Below, one piece after another: positions 1-7,175 of a stretch of 64,000 nucleotides of DNA. Made by a program: the position numbers and the translations under genes. Under the pieces are notes generated by a model, which saw only the letters and a list, made by a program, of their open reading frames with translations, was not told where the DNA came from and did no database searches. The DNA comes from Actinomycetospora chiangmaiensis DSM 45062 (lineage in GTDB: Bacteria; Actinomycetota; Actinomycetes; Mycobacteriales; Pseudonocardiaceae): assembly GCF_000379625.1 (NCBI RefSeq), contig NZ_KB903225.1, positions 1-64,000 of the forward strand. Direction: 5' to 3'. The first letter of the stretch is position 1; each line of letters starts with the position of its first letter.

Positions 1-111
1 GGCTACCGCACCCTGCGCGGACGCACCGAGGAGACGGAGCTGCTCGCCCCGGTCGACGCGGGGGCGCGAGTGGTACACCAGGCATCCTCCGAGGCATCCG
101 CCTCTGCCTGA
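1..111 (+). CDS. C-terminal end of an unidentified protein
   Basis: The first 36 codons run in frame 1 to a TGA at 109-111, so this is the tail of a gene that starts outside the window. The visible residues include GYRTLRGRTEETELLAPVD followed by a Ser/Ala-rich end. The pattern 'LRGRxExxELLAPV' resembles the last strand of class III nucleotide cyclase domains, but 36 residues are too few to assign a family. The next gene starts 125 bp downstream, so the two are probably not tightly coupled. Confidence 0.5.
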   Translation, partial: GYRTLRGRTEETELLAPVDAGARVVHQASSEASASA

Positions 112-236
112 CCGTCACCCTCGGCGAGCGGCGGGGCAGGTCCGAACGACGAGACCCGGCGACAACAGAAGCGTTCGCGTGCCGACCACATCGCGCGGCG
201 GGACGGGATCTCGGCCGTCGCCCTAGGGTCGCGCGC

Positions 237-1076
237 ATGACCTACCCGTGGCCCGACCAACCCGTGCCGACCGCCGAGGAGGTCGCCGCGCGGGTGCGGA
301 CGGAGCAGGACGGCACGGTCCTGCTGATCCGGATGACGCGGCCGGAGAAGCACAACGCGATCGACGCCGCGATGACCCGGGGTCTCGACGTCGCCCTGAA
401 CCGCCTCGACGACGACCCCGCCCTGCGCTGCGGTGTCCTCCTCGGCGGGCTGAAGGCGTTCTGCGCGGGGACGGACGTGGCGGTCGGGCCCGGGGCGCCC
501 ACCCCGCGCGGCGGGAACTACGGCGTCGTCGCGCGCCGCCGCCGGACGCCGCTGATCGCCGCGGTGGAGGGCATCGCGTTGGGCGGCGGGTTCGAGCTGG
601 CGCTCGCGTGCGACCTCGTCGTGGCCTCGACGAGTGCCCTGTTCGGGCTGCCGGAGGTCGGGCTCGGGCTGGTCGCGAACTGCGGCGCGCTGTTCCGCAC
701 CCCGCGGGCCCTCACCCCCGCCGTCGCGAAGCGGCTGCTGCTGACGGGCGACCCGATCGACGCCGCGCGGGCCCACGAGCTGGGCCTGGTCACCGACCTG
801 ACCGACCCGGGCGACGCCGAGGCGACGGCCCGCCGGGTCGCGCAGCGCATCGCCGAGCGCTCCCCCGCCGCCGTGGCCGCGACCCTCGCCGCGGTCGACT
901 CCGCCGTGCTCGAGGCCGACGCCCGGGGCTGGGCCGACACCGACGCCGCGGTCGCCGCCGTCGTCGACGGGCCCGAGCGCGCCGAGGGCCTCGCCGCGTT
1001 CGCGGAGAAGCGCCCGCCGCGGTGGGCCACGCCGTCGGCGAGCACTCACCCGGCGTCGGGCGCCTCGTCCCGGTAG
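237..1076 (+). CDS. Enoyl-CoA hydratase/isomerase family (crotonase) protein
   Basis: 279 residues, the usual crotonase length. This cytosolic fold polarises acyl-CoA thioesters; most members hydrate 2-enoyl-CoA in beta-oxidation or side-chain degradation. Both oxyanion-hole strands are visible (AFCAGTDV near residue 75 and ALGGGFELA near 115), as are both catalytic glutamates of true hydratases: Glu120 in GGGFELALACD and Glu140 in GLPEVGLG. The ATG is preceded by TAGGGT (224-229) with only 7 bp between, which suggests a leaderless transcript, and there is no Shine-Dalgarno. The 3' end overlaps the convergent gene by 31 bp. The substrate cannot be told from the sequence. The last 20 residues (Ser/Ala/Pro-rich) look like a non-conserved tail. 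Confidence 0.9.
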   Translation: MTYPWPDQPVPTAEEVAARVRTEQDGTVLLIRMTRPEKHNAIDAAMTRGLDVALNRLDDDPALRCGVLLGGLKAFCAGTDVAVGPGAPTPRGGNYGVVARRRRTPLIAAVEGIALGGGFELALACDLVVASTSALFGLPEVGLGLVANCGALFRTPRALTPAVAKRLLLTGDPIDAARAHELGLVTDLTDPGDAEATARRVAQRIAERSPAAVAATLAAVDSAVLEADARGWADTDAAVAAVVDGPERAEGLAAFAEKRPPRWATPSASTHPASGASSR

Positions 1077-1495
1077 CGCGAGCGCAGCAGCACCGTCGTC
1101 CCCCGCGCGTCGTGGTGGATCGCGACCTCGTCGACCTGCGAGTTCATCAACGTGATCCCGCGGCCGTGCAGCGCCGGCCGCCCCACCACGTCGTGCTCGA
1201 GGTCCGCACTCGCGGGCTCCCGCCAGTGGCCGCCGTCGGCGACGGTCACCAGCACCTCCCCGGCGTCCAGCATCACCGTCAGGTCGATGCGGGCCACCCC
1301 GTCCCGGCGGTGCGACTCGTCGTAGGCGTGCAGCACGACGTTGTCGATCGCCTCGCTCGCGGCGAGGACCATCCCGTCGGCGACGAGGGCCGGCACGGCG
1401 GAGGAGCGCAGCCACTGCCGCAGGTCGTCCCGGATGCGCGGACCCTGGTCGACGTCGGCGCTGTACGCCACGCGCTCGAACTCGACGGCGTCCAT
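1046..1495 (-). CDS. ATP-binding protein, anti-sigma-factor/RsbW-like HATPase
   Basis: 149 residues from the ATG at 1495, chosen because AAAGGA lies about 7 bp upstream; a longer frame to 1591 has no such site. The fold is a small GHKL ATPase of the RsbW/SpoIIAB type, which in actinobacteria act as serine kinases or anti-sigma factors in partner-switching stress circuits. An N-box helix with the conserved Glu and Asn is seen in ASEAIDNVVLHAYD, a G1-like VTVADGGHW, and a G2 lid in GRGITLMNSQVDEV. No sigma factor or anti-anti-sigma partner is adjacent, so its target is unknown. It converges on the crotonase gene with overlapping 3' ends. Confidence 0.8.
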   Translation of the reverse strand: MDAVEFERVAYSADVDQGPRIRDDLRQWLRSSAVPALVADGMVLAASEAIDNVVLHAYDESHRRDGVARIDLTVMLDAGEVLVTVADGGHWREPASADLEHDVVGRPALHGRGITLMNSQVDEVAIHHDARGTTVLLRSRYRDEAPDAG

Positions 1496-1695
1496 GACTC
1501 GTCCTTTCGATGACACCAGCAGCCCCTCCCGAAGGGATCGATGCGGACGTCTCACTCGGTCGCGGGATAGCCAGTGGTCCGTCCGCGTCATGCGCCCGCC
1601 CGCGGCGATGCGGTCGGCGGACGACAGGGCACGGCCACCGGCGTTTCCCCGACGGTGGAGTGCGAGCGGGCGGCCACTGCGGAAGGCTCGCCGTC

Positions 1696-2400
1696 GTGAG
1701 CAAGGCGCACCCGCAGCAGTGGACGATCCACGACGACGACCATCGTCCCGACCCCGCGGCGGTCGCGGCCCTGGCGGCCTTCCCGACGACGCAGATCGCC
1801 GACTCCGGCAGCCCGGTGTCGGTGGTCGGGCCGGGCATCGTGCGCCAGGCGGGCGGCCGCGACTTCTGCGGGCCGGCGGTCACGGTGTGGACGAAGCCGG
1901 GCGACATCCTCTTCCTGCTCAAGGCCCCCGACCTGGCCCGCGCCGGTGACGTGCTCGTCGTCGACGGCGGCGGTCGCACCGACGCCGCGATCCTCGGCGA
2001 CATCATGAGCGGCGCCCTCGCCCGGATCGGTGCCGTGGGCATCGCCATCGACGGCGTCATCCGCGACGCCGACGGCATCGACGAGATCGGCCTGCCGGTC
2101 TTCGCCCGCGGGGTCTACCCGACGACGGCGTCCAACGAGGGTCCGGGCGCCATCAACGTCGACGTCGTGCTCGGCGGGGTCGCGGTGCGCCCCGGTGACG
2201 TGGTGCGCGGCGACGCGAGCGGGCTCGTCGTCGTGCCGCGGGAGCACGTCGAGGAGGTCGTGCGCCTGACGCAGGCGGTCGAGGACCGGGAGCGGGTGTG
2301 GCTCGACGCGATGGAGCAGGGCGCTGGGCTCGCGGCGGCCACCGGGATCGACGAGGTCATCCGCGCCCGCCGCGAGGCGGTCGGCGTACACCTGCCCTGA
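1696..2400 (+). CDS. RraA family protein (HMG/CHA aldolase-like)
   Basis: 234 residues from the GTG at 1696, which has GGAAGG 9 bp upstream (1681-1686); longer frames lack a ribosome site. RraA-fold proteins include 4-hydroxy-4-methyl-2-oxoglutarate aldolases of aromatic catabolism, oxaloacetate decarboxylases and RNase E inhibitors. The core is intact: GDVLVVDGGG, AILGDIMSGALARIGAVG and AIDGVIRDADGI, in which the Arg-Asp pair contributes substrate and metal binding in the aldolases. A glycine-rich beta segment (GGVAVRPGDVVRGDASG) follows, as usual. No pathway genes sit alongside, so aldolase activity is a family-level inference. Confidence 0.85.
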   Translation: MSKAHPQQWTIHDDDHRPDPAAVAALAAFPTTQIADSGSPVSVVGPGIVRQAGGRDFCGPAVTVWTKPGDILFLLKAPDLARAGDVLVVDGGGRTDAAILGDIMSGALARIGAVGIAIDGVIRDADGIDEIGLPVFARGVYPTTASNEGPGAINVDVVLGGVAVRPGDVVRGDASGLVVVPREHVEEVVRLTQAVEDRERVWLDAMEQGAGLAAATGIDEVIRARREAVGVHLP

Positions 2401-2441
2401 GGAGGGAATTCCCGCCGCGAGAGCGTGAGAGGGAGACCGAG

Positions 2442-2753
2442 ATGACCGAGCAGGGCCGGGTCCGGCCGCAGCCCGACACCCCCCGGCAGTACCGCCCGCA
2501 GGGTGGCAGCCCGACGGCGGGTGACTCCGTCGGCCGGCCCGACGACGCGTGGCTGCTCGAGGACGACGAGTTCCGCTACGCGGGCCGCCTCGACGATCCG
2601 GCCCCGGCCGACGGCGCCGAGGTGGAGGCGGCCGGACGGACCTGGTCGGTCGAGGGCGACGCGGAGGTGATCGGCGAGCAGGGGAAGGTGCTCGAGCCGG
2701 CGCCCGAACCGTCGTCGGCACCGGCCGAGCGCCTCGCCGTCACCGACCCGTAG
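2442..2753 (+). CDS. Small acidic hypothetical protein
   Basis: 103 residues, with AGAGGGAG about 6 bp before the ATG. I do not recognise the family. The protein is polar and probably largely disordered: a Pro/Gln/Arg-rich start, an acidic middle (LLEDDEFRYAGRLDDPAP) and a Pro/Ala/Glu tail. There is no signal peptide or membrane segment. It follows the RraA-like gene by 41 bp and may be co-transcribed. A strong hairpin (2804-2830) closes the transcript. Confidence 0.55.
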   Translation: MTEQGRVRPQPDTPRQYRPQGGSPTAGDSVGRPDDAWLLEDDEFRYAGRLDDPAPADGAEVEAAGRTWSVEGDAEVIGEQGKVLEPAPEPSSAPAERLAVTDP

Positions 2754-2803
2754 CGACGCGCCGCACGACGCGGCCGAGCGAGCCGGGTCCGCCGCGCGGC
2801 CCA

Positions 2804-2830
2804 CGCCGCCCGCCCGGTCGGCGGGCGGCG
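2804..2830. terminator. Bidirectional hairpin terminator
   Basis: Perfect 11-bp stem CGCCGCCCGCC / GGCGGGCGGCG with a 5-nt loop, lying between two convergent genes (ends 2753 and 2849). There is no T-tract, as is common in high-GC actinobacteria. Confidence 0.6.
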
Positions 2831-2848
2831 GGATCGCCACGGATCAGG

Positions 2849-3730
2849 TCACGACCCGATGGCGTCCAGTTCGGCCACCGCGTCCGCGGGCAGCTCGAGG
2901 CCCGCGCCGGCGACGTTCTCCCGCAGGTGCTCGACCGACGACGTGCCGGGGATGAGCAGGATGTTCGGCGAGCGCTGCAGCAGCCACGCGAGCGCGACGG
3001 CCAGGCGCGAGGCCCCCAGCCGCGCGGCGACCGCGTCCAGCTCGGACGACTGCAGGGGCGAGAAGCCGCCGAGCGGGAAGTAGGGCACGTAGGCGATGTC
3101 CTGCGCGGCGAGCGAGTCGATCAGGGCGTCGTCGTCGCGGCGGGCGAGGTTGTACGGGTTCTGCACGCACACGACCGGCGCGATGCGCTGCGCGGCCGCG
3201 ATCTGGTCGGCGTTCACCGTCGAGAGCCCGAGGTGGCGGATCTTGCCCTGCTGCTGCAGCTCGGCCAGGGTGCCGAAGCGCTCCTCGATCGGCTCCTGCG
3301 GCTGCGGCGTCATCGTGTCGGCGCCGCCGGGCATGCGCAGGTTGACGACGTCGAGGGTCTCCAGCCCGAGCCGCTGCAGGTTGTCGTCGACCGCCTGACG
3401 CAGCTGGTGCGGCTCGAGCGCCTGCGGCCAGCCGCCCTGCTCGTCACGGAACGCCCCGACCTTCGTGACGATGCGCAGGTCGTCCGGGTAGGGCGCGAGC
3501 GCCTCGCGGAGGATCTCGTTCGTGACGTGCGGGCCGTAGAAGTCCGACGTGTCGATGTGGTTGATGCCGAGCGCGACGACCTCACGCAGGACCGCGATCG
3601 CGGCGTCCCGGTCGGCGGGCGGGCCGAAGACGTGCGGGCCCGCGAGCTGCATCGCCCCGTAGCCGACGCGGGTGACCTCGAGGTCGCCGAGCTGGTAGGT
3701 GCCGCCGGGCAGTTCCGTGGTGATGGACAT
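2849..3730 (-). CDS. Aldo/keto reductase family oxidoreductase
   Basis: 293 residues, a TIM-barrel NADPH-dependent reductase. AKR landmarks are present: GYGAMQL near the N-terminus, the catalytic Asp and Tyr in HIDTSDFYGPH, and the Lys in IVTKVGAF. The strand that normally carries the catalytic His (consensus LIHWP) reads VVNLRMP here, so the His is replaced by Arg. This variant appears in a recognisable actinobacterial subgroup and may change substrate range. The C-terminal NADP-binding loop is recognisable (LLIPGTSSVEHLREN). It diverges from the MCE gene across 93 bp. Substrate unknown. Confidence 0.85.
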   Translation of the reverse strand: MSITTELPGGTYQLGDLEVTRVGYGAMQLAGPHVFGPPADRDAAIAVLREVVALGINHIDTSDFYGPHVTNEILREALAPYPDDLRIVTKVGAFRDEQGGWPQALEPHQLRQAVDDNLQRLGLETLDVVNLRMPGGADTMTPQPQEPIEERFGTLAELQQQGKIRHLGLSTVNADQIAAAQRIAPVVCVQNPYNLARRDDDALIDSLAAQDIAYVPYFPLGGFSPLQSSELDAVAARLGASRLAVALAWLLQRSPNILLIPGTSSVEHLRENVAGAGLELPADAVAELDAIGS

Positions 3731-3823
3731 GGCCCCAGGCTGCCGCGCCCGACCGGACCCTGCGAGGGGAACAGGCTTCCTGGGACTGCGCGTCCCACCC
3801 GTCCGGGCGTCGTTGACCGACCC

Positions 3824-5005
3824 GTGCGGGCGAAGCTCTGGCTGTTCACGGCGCTCACCGTGGTCGGCGTCGTCTTCGTGGCGTTCCGTTACGCCGGGCT
3901 CGGCCCGCTGGTCGGGATCCGGCCGCCGGAGGTCCGCCTCGACCTCGCCGACTCCGGCGGCCTCACCGTCCAGAACGAGGTGACCTACCGCGGCGTCCCG
4001 GTCGGGGACGTCGATCGCCTGGGCTTCACGACGACGGGGGTGGAGGCGGTGATCCGCCTCCGGCCGGGCGCCCCGGCCGTGCCGGCGTCGGCGGTCGCGG
4101 TGGTGACGAACCGCTCGGCGATCGGCGAGGTCTACGTGGACCTGCAGCCGCCGTCGGCCGACGGTCCCGTGCTGGGCGACGGGTCGGTGATCCCCGTCGG
4201 GCGGACGCGGTTGCCGGTGGGATCGGTCGTCGGGCTCGGGGCCCTGGACCGGCTCGCGCGCTCGGTCCCGGTGGGCGACCTGCGCCGCACCGTCGACGAG
4301 CTGGCCGTCGCCTTCGACCGCACCGGCCCCGACCTCGGCCGGCTGCTCGACTCCTCGCAGCTGCTCGTCGCCGATGCGCGCCGGTCCCTCCCCGCGACGA
4401 CGGGGCTGCTGCGCGACGGGCGCACCGTGCTCGACACGCAGGTGGCCCTCGGCGGGCAGTTCCGGGCCTTCGCGCGCGACCTCGCGGCGTTCACCGACAC
4501 CCTGCGCCGCCGCGACGGCGACGTGCGGGCGACGGTCGCGGCGACCCCGCGGGCGGCCGACGAGGTGACCGCCCTCGTGCGGGAGAGCGGGCCCGACCTG
4601 GGGCGCACGCTCGCGAACCTGCTGGTGACGGCGCGGATCCTGGAGCCGCGGACCGCCGGCCTCGAGCAGTTCCTCGTCGTGGGGCCGTGGGCCGCCGGGG
4701 CGGTCGGCCCTGCGGTGCTGCCCGGGGACGGGCGGCTGCACTTCGGGCTCGTGCTCGACGTCGACGACCCGCCGTCGTGCCGGGCGGGCTACCTGCAGCC
4801 CGACGCCGGCTGGCGGGACGCGACCGCGACCGACGCCGTGGCGATGGACACCTCCGTGCGGTGCCGCGAGGCGCCACCGGTGGACGTGCGGGGCGCGCAG
4901 CACGCGCCGGGAGCCGAGGGCCCGGGCCGCGCGGACCCGCCGTCGGGAAGGGTCCCGACGACGGGCGGCCCGGCGATCGTGGTGCCGGGGCTCTCGACCC
5001 GTTGA
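3824..5005 (+). CDS. Orphan MCE (MlaD-domain) family protein
   Basis: 393 residues from a GTG. Residues 4-24 form one N-terminal membrane helix (LWLFTALTVVGVVFVAF), followed by the MCE/MlaD beta-barrel: VRLDLADSGGLTVQNEVTYR, GVPVGDVDRL, and AVVTNRSAIGEVYVDLQP. A long alpha-helical region and a Pro/Gly-rich C-terminus follow, the usual layout of actinobacterial Mce proteins. These form hexameric lipid or steroid import complexes with YrbE permeases and the MceG ATPase. MCE genes normally come in blocks of six behind two yrbE genes; here there is a single copy with no permease nearby. It may be a stand-alone or accessory subunit. The ribosome site is weak. Confidence 0.85.
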   Translation: MRAKLWLFTALTVVGVVFVAFRYAGLGPLVGIRPPEVRLDLADSGGLTVQNEVTYRGVPVGDVDRLGFTTTGVEAVIRLRPGAPAVPASAVAVVTNRSAIGEVYVDLQPPSADGPVLGDGSVIPVGRTRLPVGSVVGLGALDRLARSVPVGDLRRTVDELAVAFDRTGPDLGRLLDSSQLLVADARRSLPATTGLLRDGRTVLDTQVALGGQFRAFARDLAAFTDTLRRRDGDVRATVAATPRAADEVTALVRESGPDLGRTLANLLVTARILEPRTAGLEQFLVVGPWAAGAVGPAVLPGDGRLHFGLVLDVDDPPSCRAGYLQPDAGWRDATATDAVAMDTSVRCREAPPVDVRGAQHAPGAEGPGRADPPSGRVPTTGGPAIVVPGLSTR

Positions 5006-5086
5006 CCAGCACCTTCGGCACCGCCGCGCCGTGGTGACCCGACGCGCTGTCGGGGGACGGGCGGTCACCCGTGGTGTCATGGCGCG

Positions 5087-5479
5087 GTGCCGCACGTGTC
5101 CACCGTCGTCGCCCGCTCCTGGCAGCAGGTCTACGACTACGCCGCCGACCCCGCGAACCTCCCCCACTGGGCGGCCGGGCTGTCCTCCGCCGCGCTCGTG
5201 CCCGGCGACGACGACTGGTGGGCCGCCGACTCCCCGATGGGCACCGTCGGCGTGCGGTTCTGCGCGCGGAACGGGTTCGGCGTGCTCGACCACGTCGTGC
5301 GGCTGCCCGACGGCACCGAGGTGCTCAACCCGATGCGCGTCGTCCCGTGGGACGGGGACGCGGAGGTCGTGTTCACCGTCCGCGCGCGGGCCGGCATGAC
5401 GGACGCGGACGTGGCGGCGGACGTCGAGGCGGTCGCCGCGGACCTGGCGACCCTGAAGCGGATCCTCGAGTCGACCTGA
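5087..5479 (+). CDS. SRPBCC family protein (START/polyketide-cyclase fold)
   Basis: 130 residues from a GTG at 5087. The helix-grip fold pattern is visible: an opening strand VSTVVARSWQQVYDYAADPANLPHWAAGL, where W/P after a short helix is typical, then alternating strands and a long C-terminal helix (DVEAVAADLATLKRILE). Members bind hydrophobic ligands and range from aromatase/cyclases to toxins; no specific role can be read here. A strong hairpin lies 115 bp past the stop. Confidence 0.75.
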   Translation: MPHVSTVVARSWQQVYDYAADPANLPHWAAGLSSAALVPGDDDWWAADSPMGTVGVRFCARNGFGVLDHVVRLPDGTEVLNPMRVVPWDGDAEVVFTVRARAGMTDADVAADVEAVAADLATLKRILEST

Positions 5480-5594
5480 CGGCGGAGACCGGCGTCTGGC
5501 GGGCGTTGCTCATCGACGGCCCACCGGTGTCACGGGACGCGTCGGAGGGGCCATCGACCCACCGGCCGACCGGGCCGTGATCCGAGGGCGCACG

Positions 5595-5633
5595 ACACCG
5601 CCCCGGCCGCAGGGAGCACGGCCGGGGCGGTGT
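5595..5633. terminator. Strong bidirectional terminator hairpin
   Basis: A perfect 15-bp stem (ACACCGCCCCGGCCG and its complement) with a 9-nt loop, between the convergent SRPBCC gene and the proline-rich gene that ends at 5646. It has no T-tract but is among the most stable hairpins in the window. Confidence 0.75.
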
Positions 5634-5645
5634 GGTGGCGGCGGC

Positions 5646-6302
5646 TCAGCCCGCGGGAGCCGGGGCGGCCGGGGCCTGCCCGTTCGGGGCCGCCGGAGCC
5701 TGCGGCGCGGCCGGAGCCTGGCCGTTCGGCGCCGCCGGAGCCTGCGGCGCGGCCGGAGCCTGCCCGTTCGGCGCCGCCGGGGCCTGCGGGGCGGCCGGAG
5801 CCCGCCCGTTCGGCGCCGCCGGGGCCTGCGGCGCGGCCGGACGCTGCCCGTTCGGCGCCGCGGGAGCCTGCCCGTTCGGCGCCGCCGGGGCCTGGCCGTT
5901 CGGCGGCGCGGGCGGCATCGGGGCGCAGCGGCCCGGGCCGCCGGCCGGCCCACCCGGCCCACCGTGCTGGCCGCGTGGACCGTGTGCACCGGGGCCGTGA
6001 GCACCCGGGCCACCGGGCCCACCCGGGCCGCCGGGCCCGCCGTCGGGACCCTGCTGCGAGGCCATCGTGACCGTGCCGACGTCACCGATGCCGCCGGGGC
6101 CCGACAACGAGGTGCCGAGCGGCGTCGCGAGGAGCACCACGCCCGCCACCACCAGGCCGAGCACGAAGGCGCCGACCGTCCCGAGGATGCCGATCACCCG
6201 GCCGCGCGGACGTCCTCCCCGCGTCGAGTCCCGGAACCGCCCCCAGCGCGACCGCTGCGGCACCGGCTCCACCGGCGAGGTCTCGGGGTCGAAATCGCTC
6301 AT
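5646..6302 (-). CDS. Single-pass membrane protein with Gly/Pro and APAAPNGQ repeats
   Basis: 218 residues, family not recognised. A cytosolic basic N-terminus (about 36 residues) is followed by one membrane helix (VIGILGTVGAFVLGLVVAGVVLLA, about 36-59). The rest is an extracytoplasmic low-complexity stalk: a Gly-Pro-rich stretch (GGPGGPGGPG), a His/Gly/Pro stretch, then about nine copies of a PAAPNGQA-type unit to the end. No catalytic domain or anchor signal is present. It is transcribed away from the two-component operon, and the shared upstream region holds six CTTCAG-like boxes, so it is a likely target of that regulator. The sensor kinase loop is also Pro/Gly-rich. Confidence 0.7.
   Translation of the reverse strand: MSDFDPETSPVEPVPQRSRWGRFRDSTRGGRPRGRVIGILGTVGAFVLGLVVAGVVLLATPLGTSLSGPGGIGDVGTVTMASQQGPDGGPGGPGGPGGPGAHGPGAHGPRGQHGGPGGPAGGPGRCAPMPPAPPNGQAPAAPNGQAPAAPNGQRPAAPQAPAAPNGRAPAAPQAPAAPNGQAPAAPQAPAAPNGQAPAAPQAPAAPNGQAPAAPAPAG
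5649..5912 (-). repeat. In-frame tandem repeats coding for PAAPNGQA units
   Basis: Degenerate 24- and 36-bp units alternating GCCGCGCCGAACGG and GCGCCGGCCGC-type blocks code for APAAPNGQ and APQAPAAPNGQ. Copy number probably varies between strains by slippage. The units are coding and not separated by unique spacers, so this is not a CRISPR array. Confidence 0.75.
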
Positions 6303-6369
6303 CGGAAGTCCTTCCCGTCTCGTTCGTCCCGCGTCTCCGCGGGCTCGTGATCGACGATGGGGAGCGGAC

Positions 6370-6443
6370 CTGAAGCCACCCTGAGGTCGAGGGGGCGGTC
6401 CGGGTTCCTCAGCGGAGCTTCAGCGACTTCAGGCGGACTTCAG
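6370..6443. promoter_or_regulatory. Array of CTTCAG-like boxes, probable response-regulator binding region
   Basis: Two boxes in one orientation (CTGAAG 6370, CTGAGG 6381; 11 bp apart) face four in the other (CCTCAG 6407, CTTCAG 6418, 6427 and 6438; steps of 11, 9 and 11 bp). OmpR-family regulators bind direct repeats about one helical turn apart; the mycobacterial MprA box also has CTCAG-type repeats. The array lies in the divergent region between the repeat protein and the response regulator, which suggests autoregulation and control of both. Confidence 0.6.
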
Positions 6444-6467
6444 TCGCGCCTGGTGGGATGGCTCGCC

Positions 6468-7175
6468 ATGGGTGTCCACGCGGATCCGAACGCGCCGCGC
6501 GTCCTGGTCGTCGAGGACGAGGCGACCGTGCGCGAGTCGATCGTCCGGGCGCTGAACCGCTCGGGCCACGTCGCCCTCGGGCTTCCCGACGGCGGGTCGC
6601 TCGAGGAGACGCTCGACGGCTTCCGGCCCGATCTCGTGATCCTCGACGTGATGCTGCCGGGCCGCGACGGGTTCGACCTGCTCACGGTCGTCCGGGACCG
6701 GACCGACGCGGGCATCGTCATGGTCACCGCGCGCGACGCCCTCGACGACCGGCTCCGCGGCCTCGACACCGGGGCGGACGACTACGTCGTCAAGCCGTTC
6801 CTGCTCGAGGAGCTCGCGAGCCGGGTCCGGGCCGTGCTGCGGCGCCGGGGCCGGACCCCGACCGCGCTCGTCGTCGGGGACCTGGTCATCGACGAGGAGG
6901 CCGGCGTCGCGACCCGCGCGGGCGTGCCGCTCAAGCTGACGGCGACCGAGCTGCGGTTGCTGCGCTACCTCGCCGAGCAGCGGGGCCGCACGGTGAGCAA
7001 GAACCAGATCCTCACGCAGGTGTGGGGCTACGACGCCTACGACCCGAACCTGGTCGAGGTCCACCTGTCCGCGCTGCGCCGCAAGCTCGAGGCGCACGGG
7101 CCGCGCATCGTCCACACCAGCCGCGGCCTGGGCTACACACTGCGGCCCACCGACGCGGCGGGAGCGCCGTCGTGA
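6468..7175 (+). CDS. OmpR/PhoB-family response regulator
   Basis: 235 residues from the ATG at 6468; upstream in-frame codons run through the CTTCAG array, so longer starts are unlikely. The receiver domain (about 10-125) has the acidic pocket VVEDE, phospho-acceptor Asp60 in VILDVMLPGRDG, Thr87 in MVTARD and Lys109 in VVKPF. The C-terminal winged helix (about 135-230) shows LTATELRLLRYLAEQ, the recognition helix VEVHLSALRRKLE and the closing wing SRGLGYTL. It is first in an operon with its kinase (ATG/TGA-type 4-bp overlaps follow). The signal is unknown; the upstream box array suggests autoregulation. Confidence 0.93.
   Translation: MGVHADPNAPRVLVVEDEATVRESIVRALNRSGHVALGLPDGGSLEETLDGFRPDLVILDVMLPGRDGFDLLTVVRDRTDAGIVMVTARDALDDRLRGLDTGADDYVVKPFLLEELASRVRAVLRRRGRTPTALVVGDLVIDEEAGVATRAGVPLKLTATELRLLRYLAEQRGRTVSKNQILTQVWGYDAYDPNLVEVHLSALRRKLEAHGPRIVHTSRGLGYTLRPTDAAGAPS

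Noticed and set aside
5649-5912. CRISPR-like array
   Set aside because: Coding tandem repeats without spacers.
5630-6070. Repeat-rich open frames on the + strand opposite the proline-rich gene
   Set aside because: They are shadows of in-frame coding repeats; the lower-strand frame alone has a start, membrane helix and position next to a promoter.
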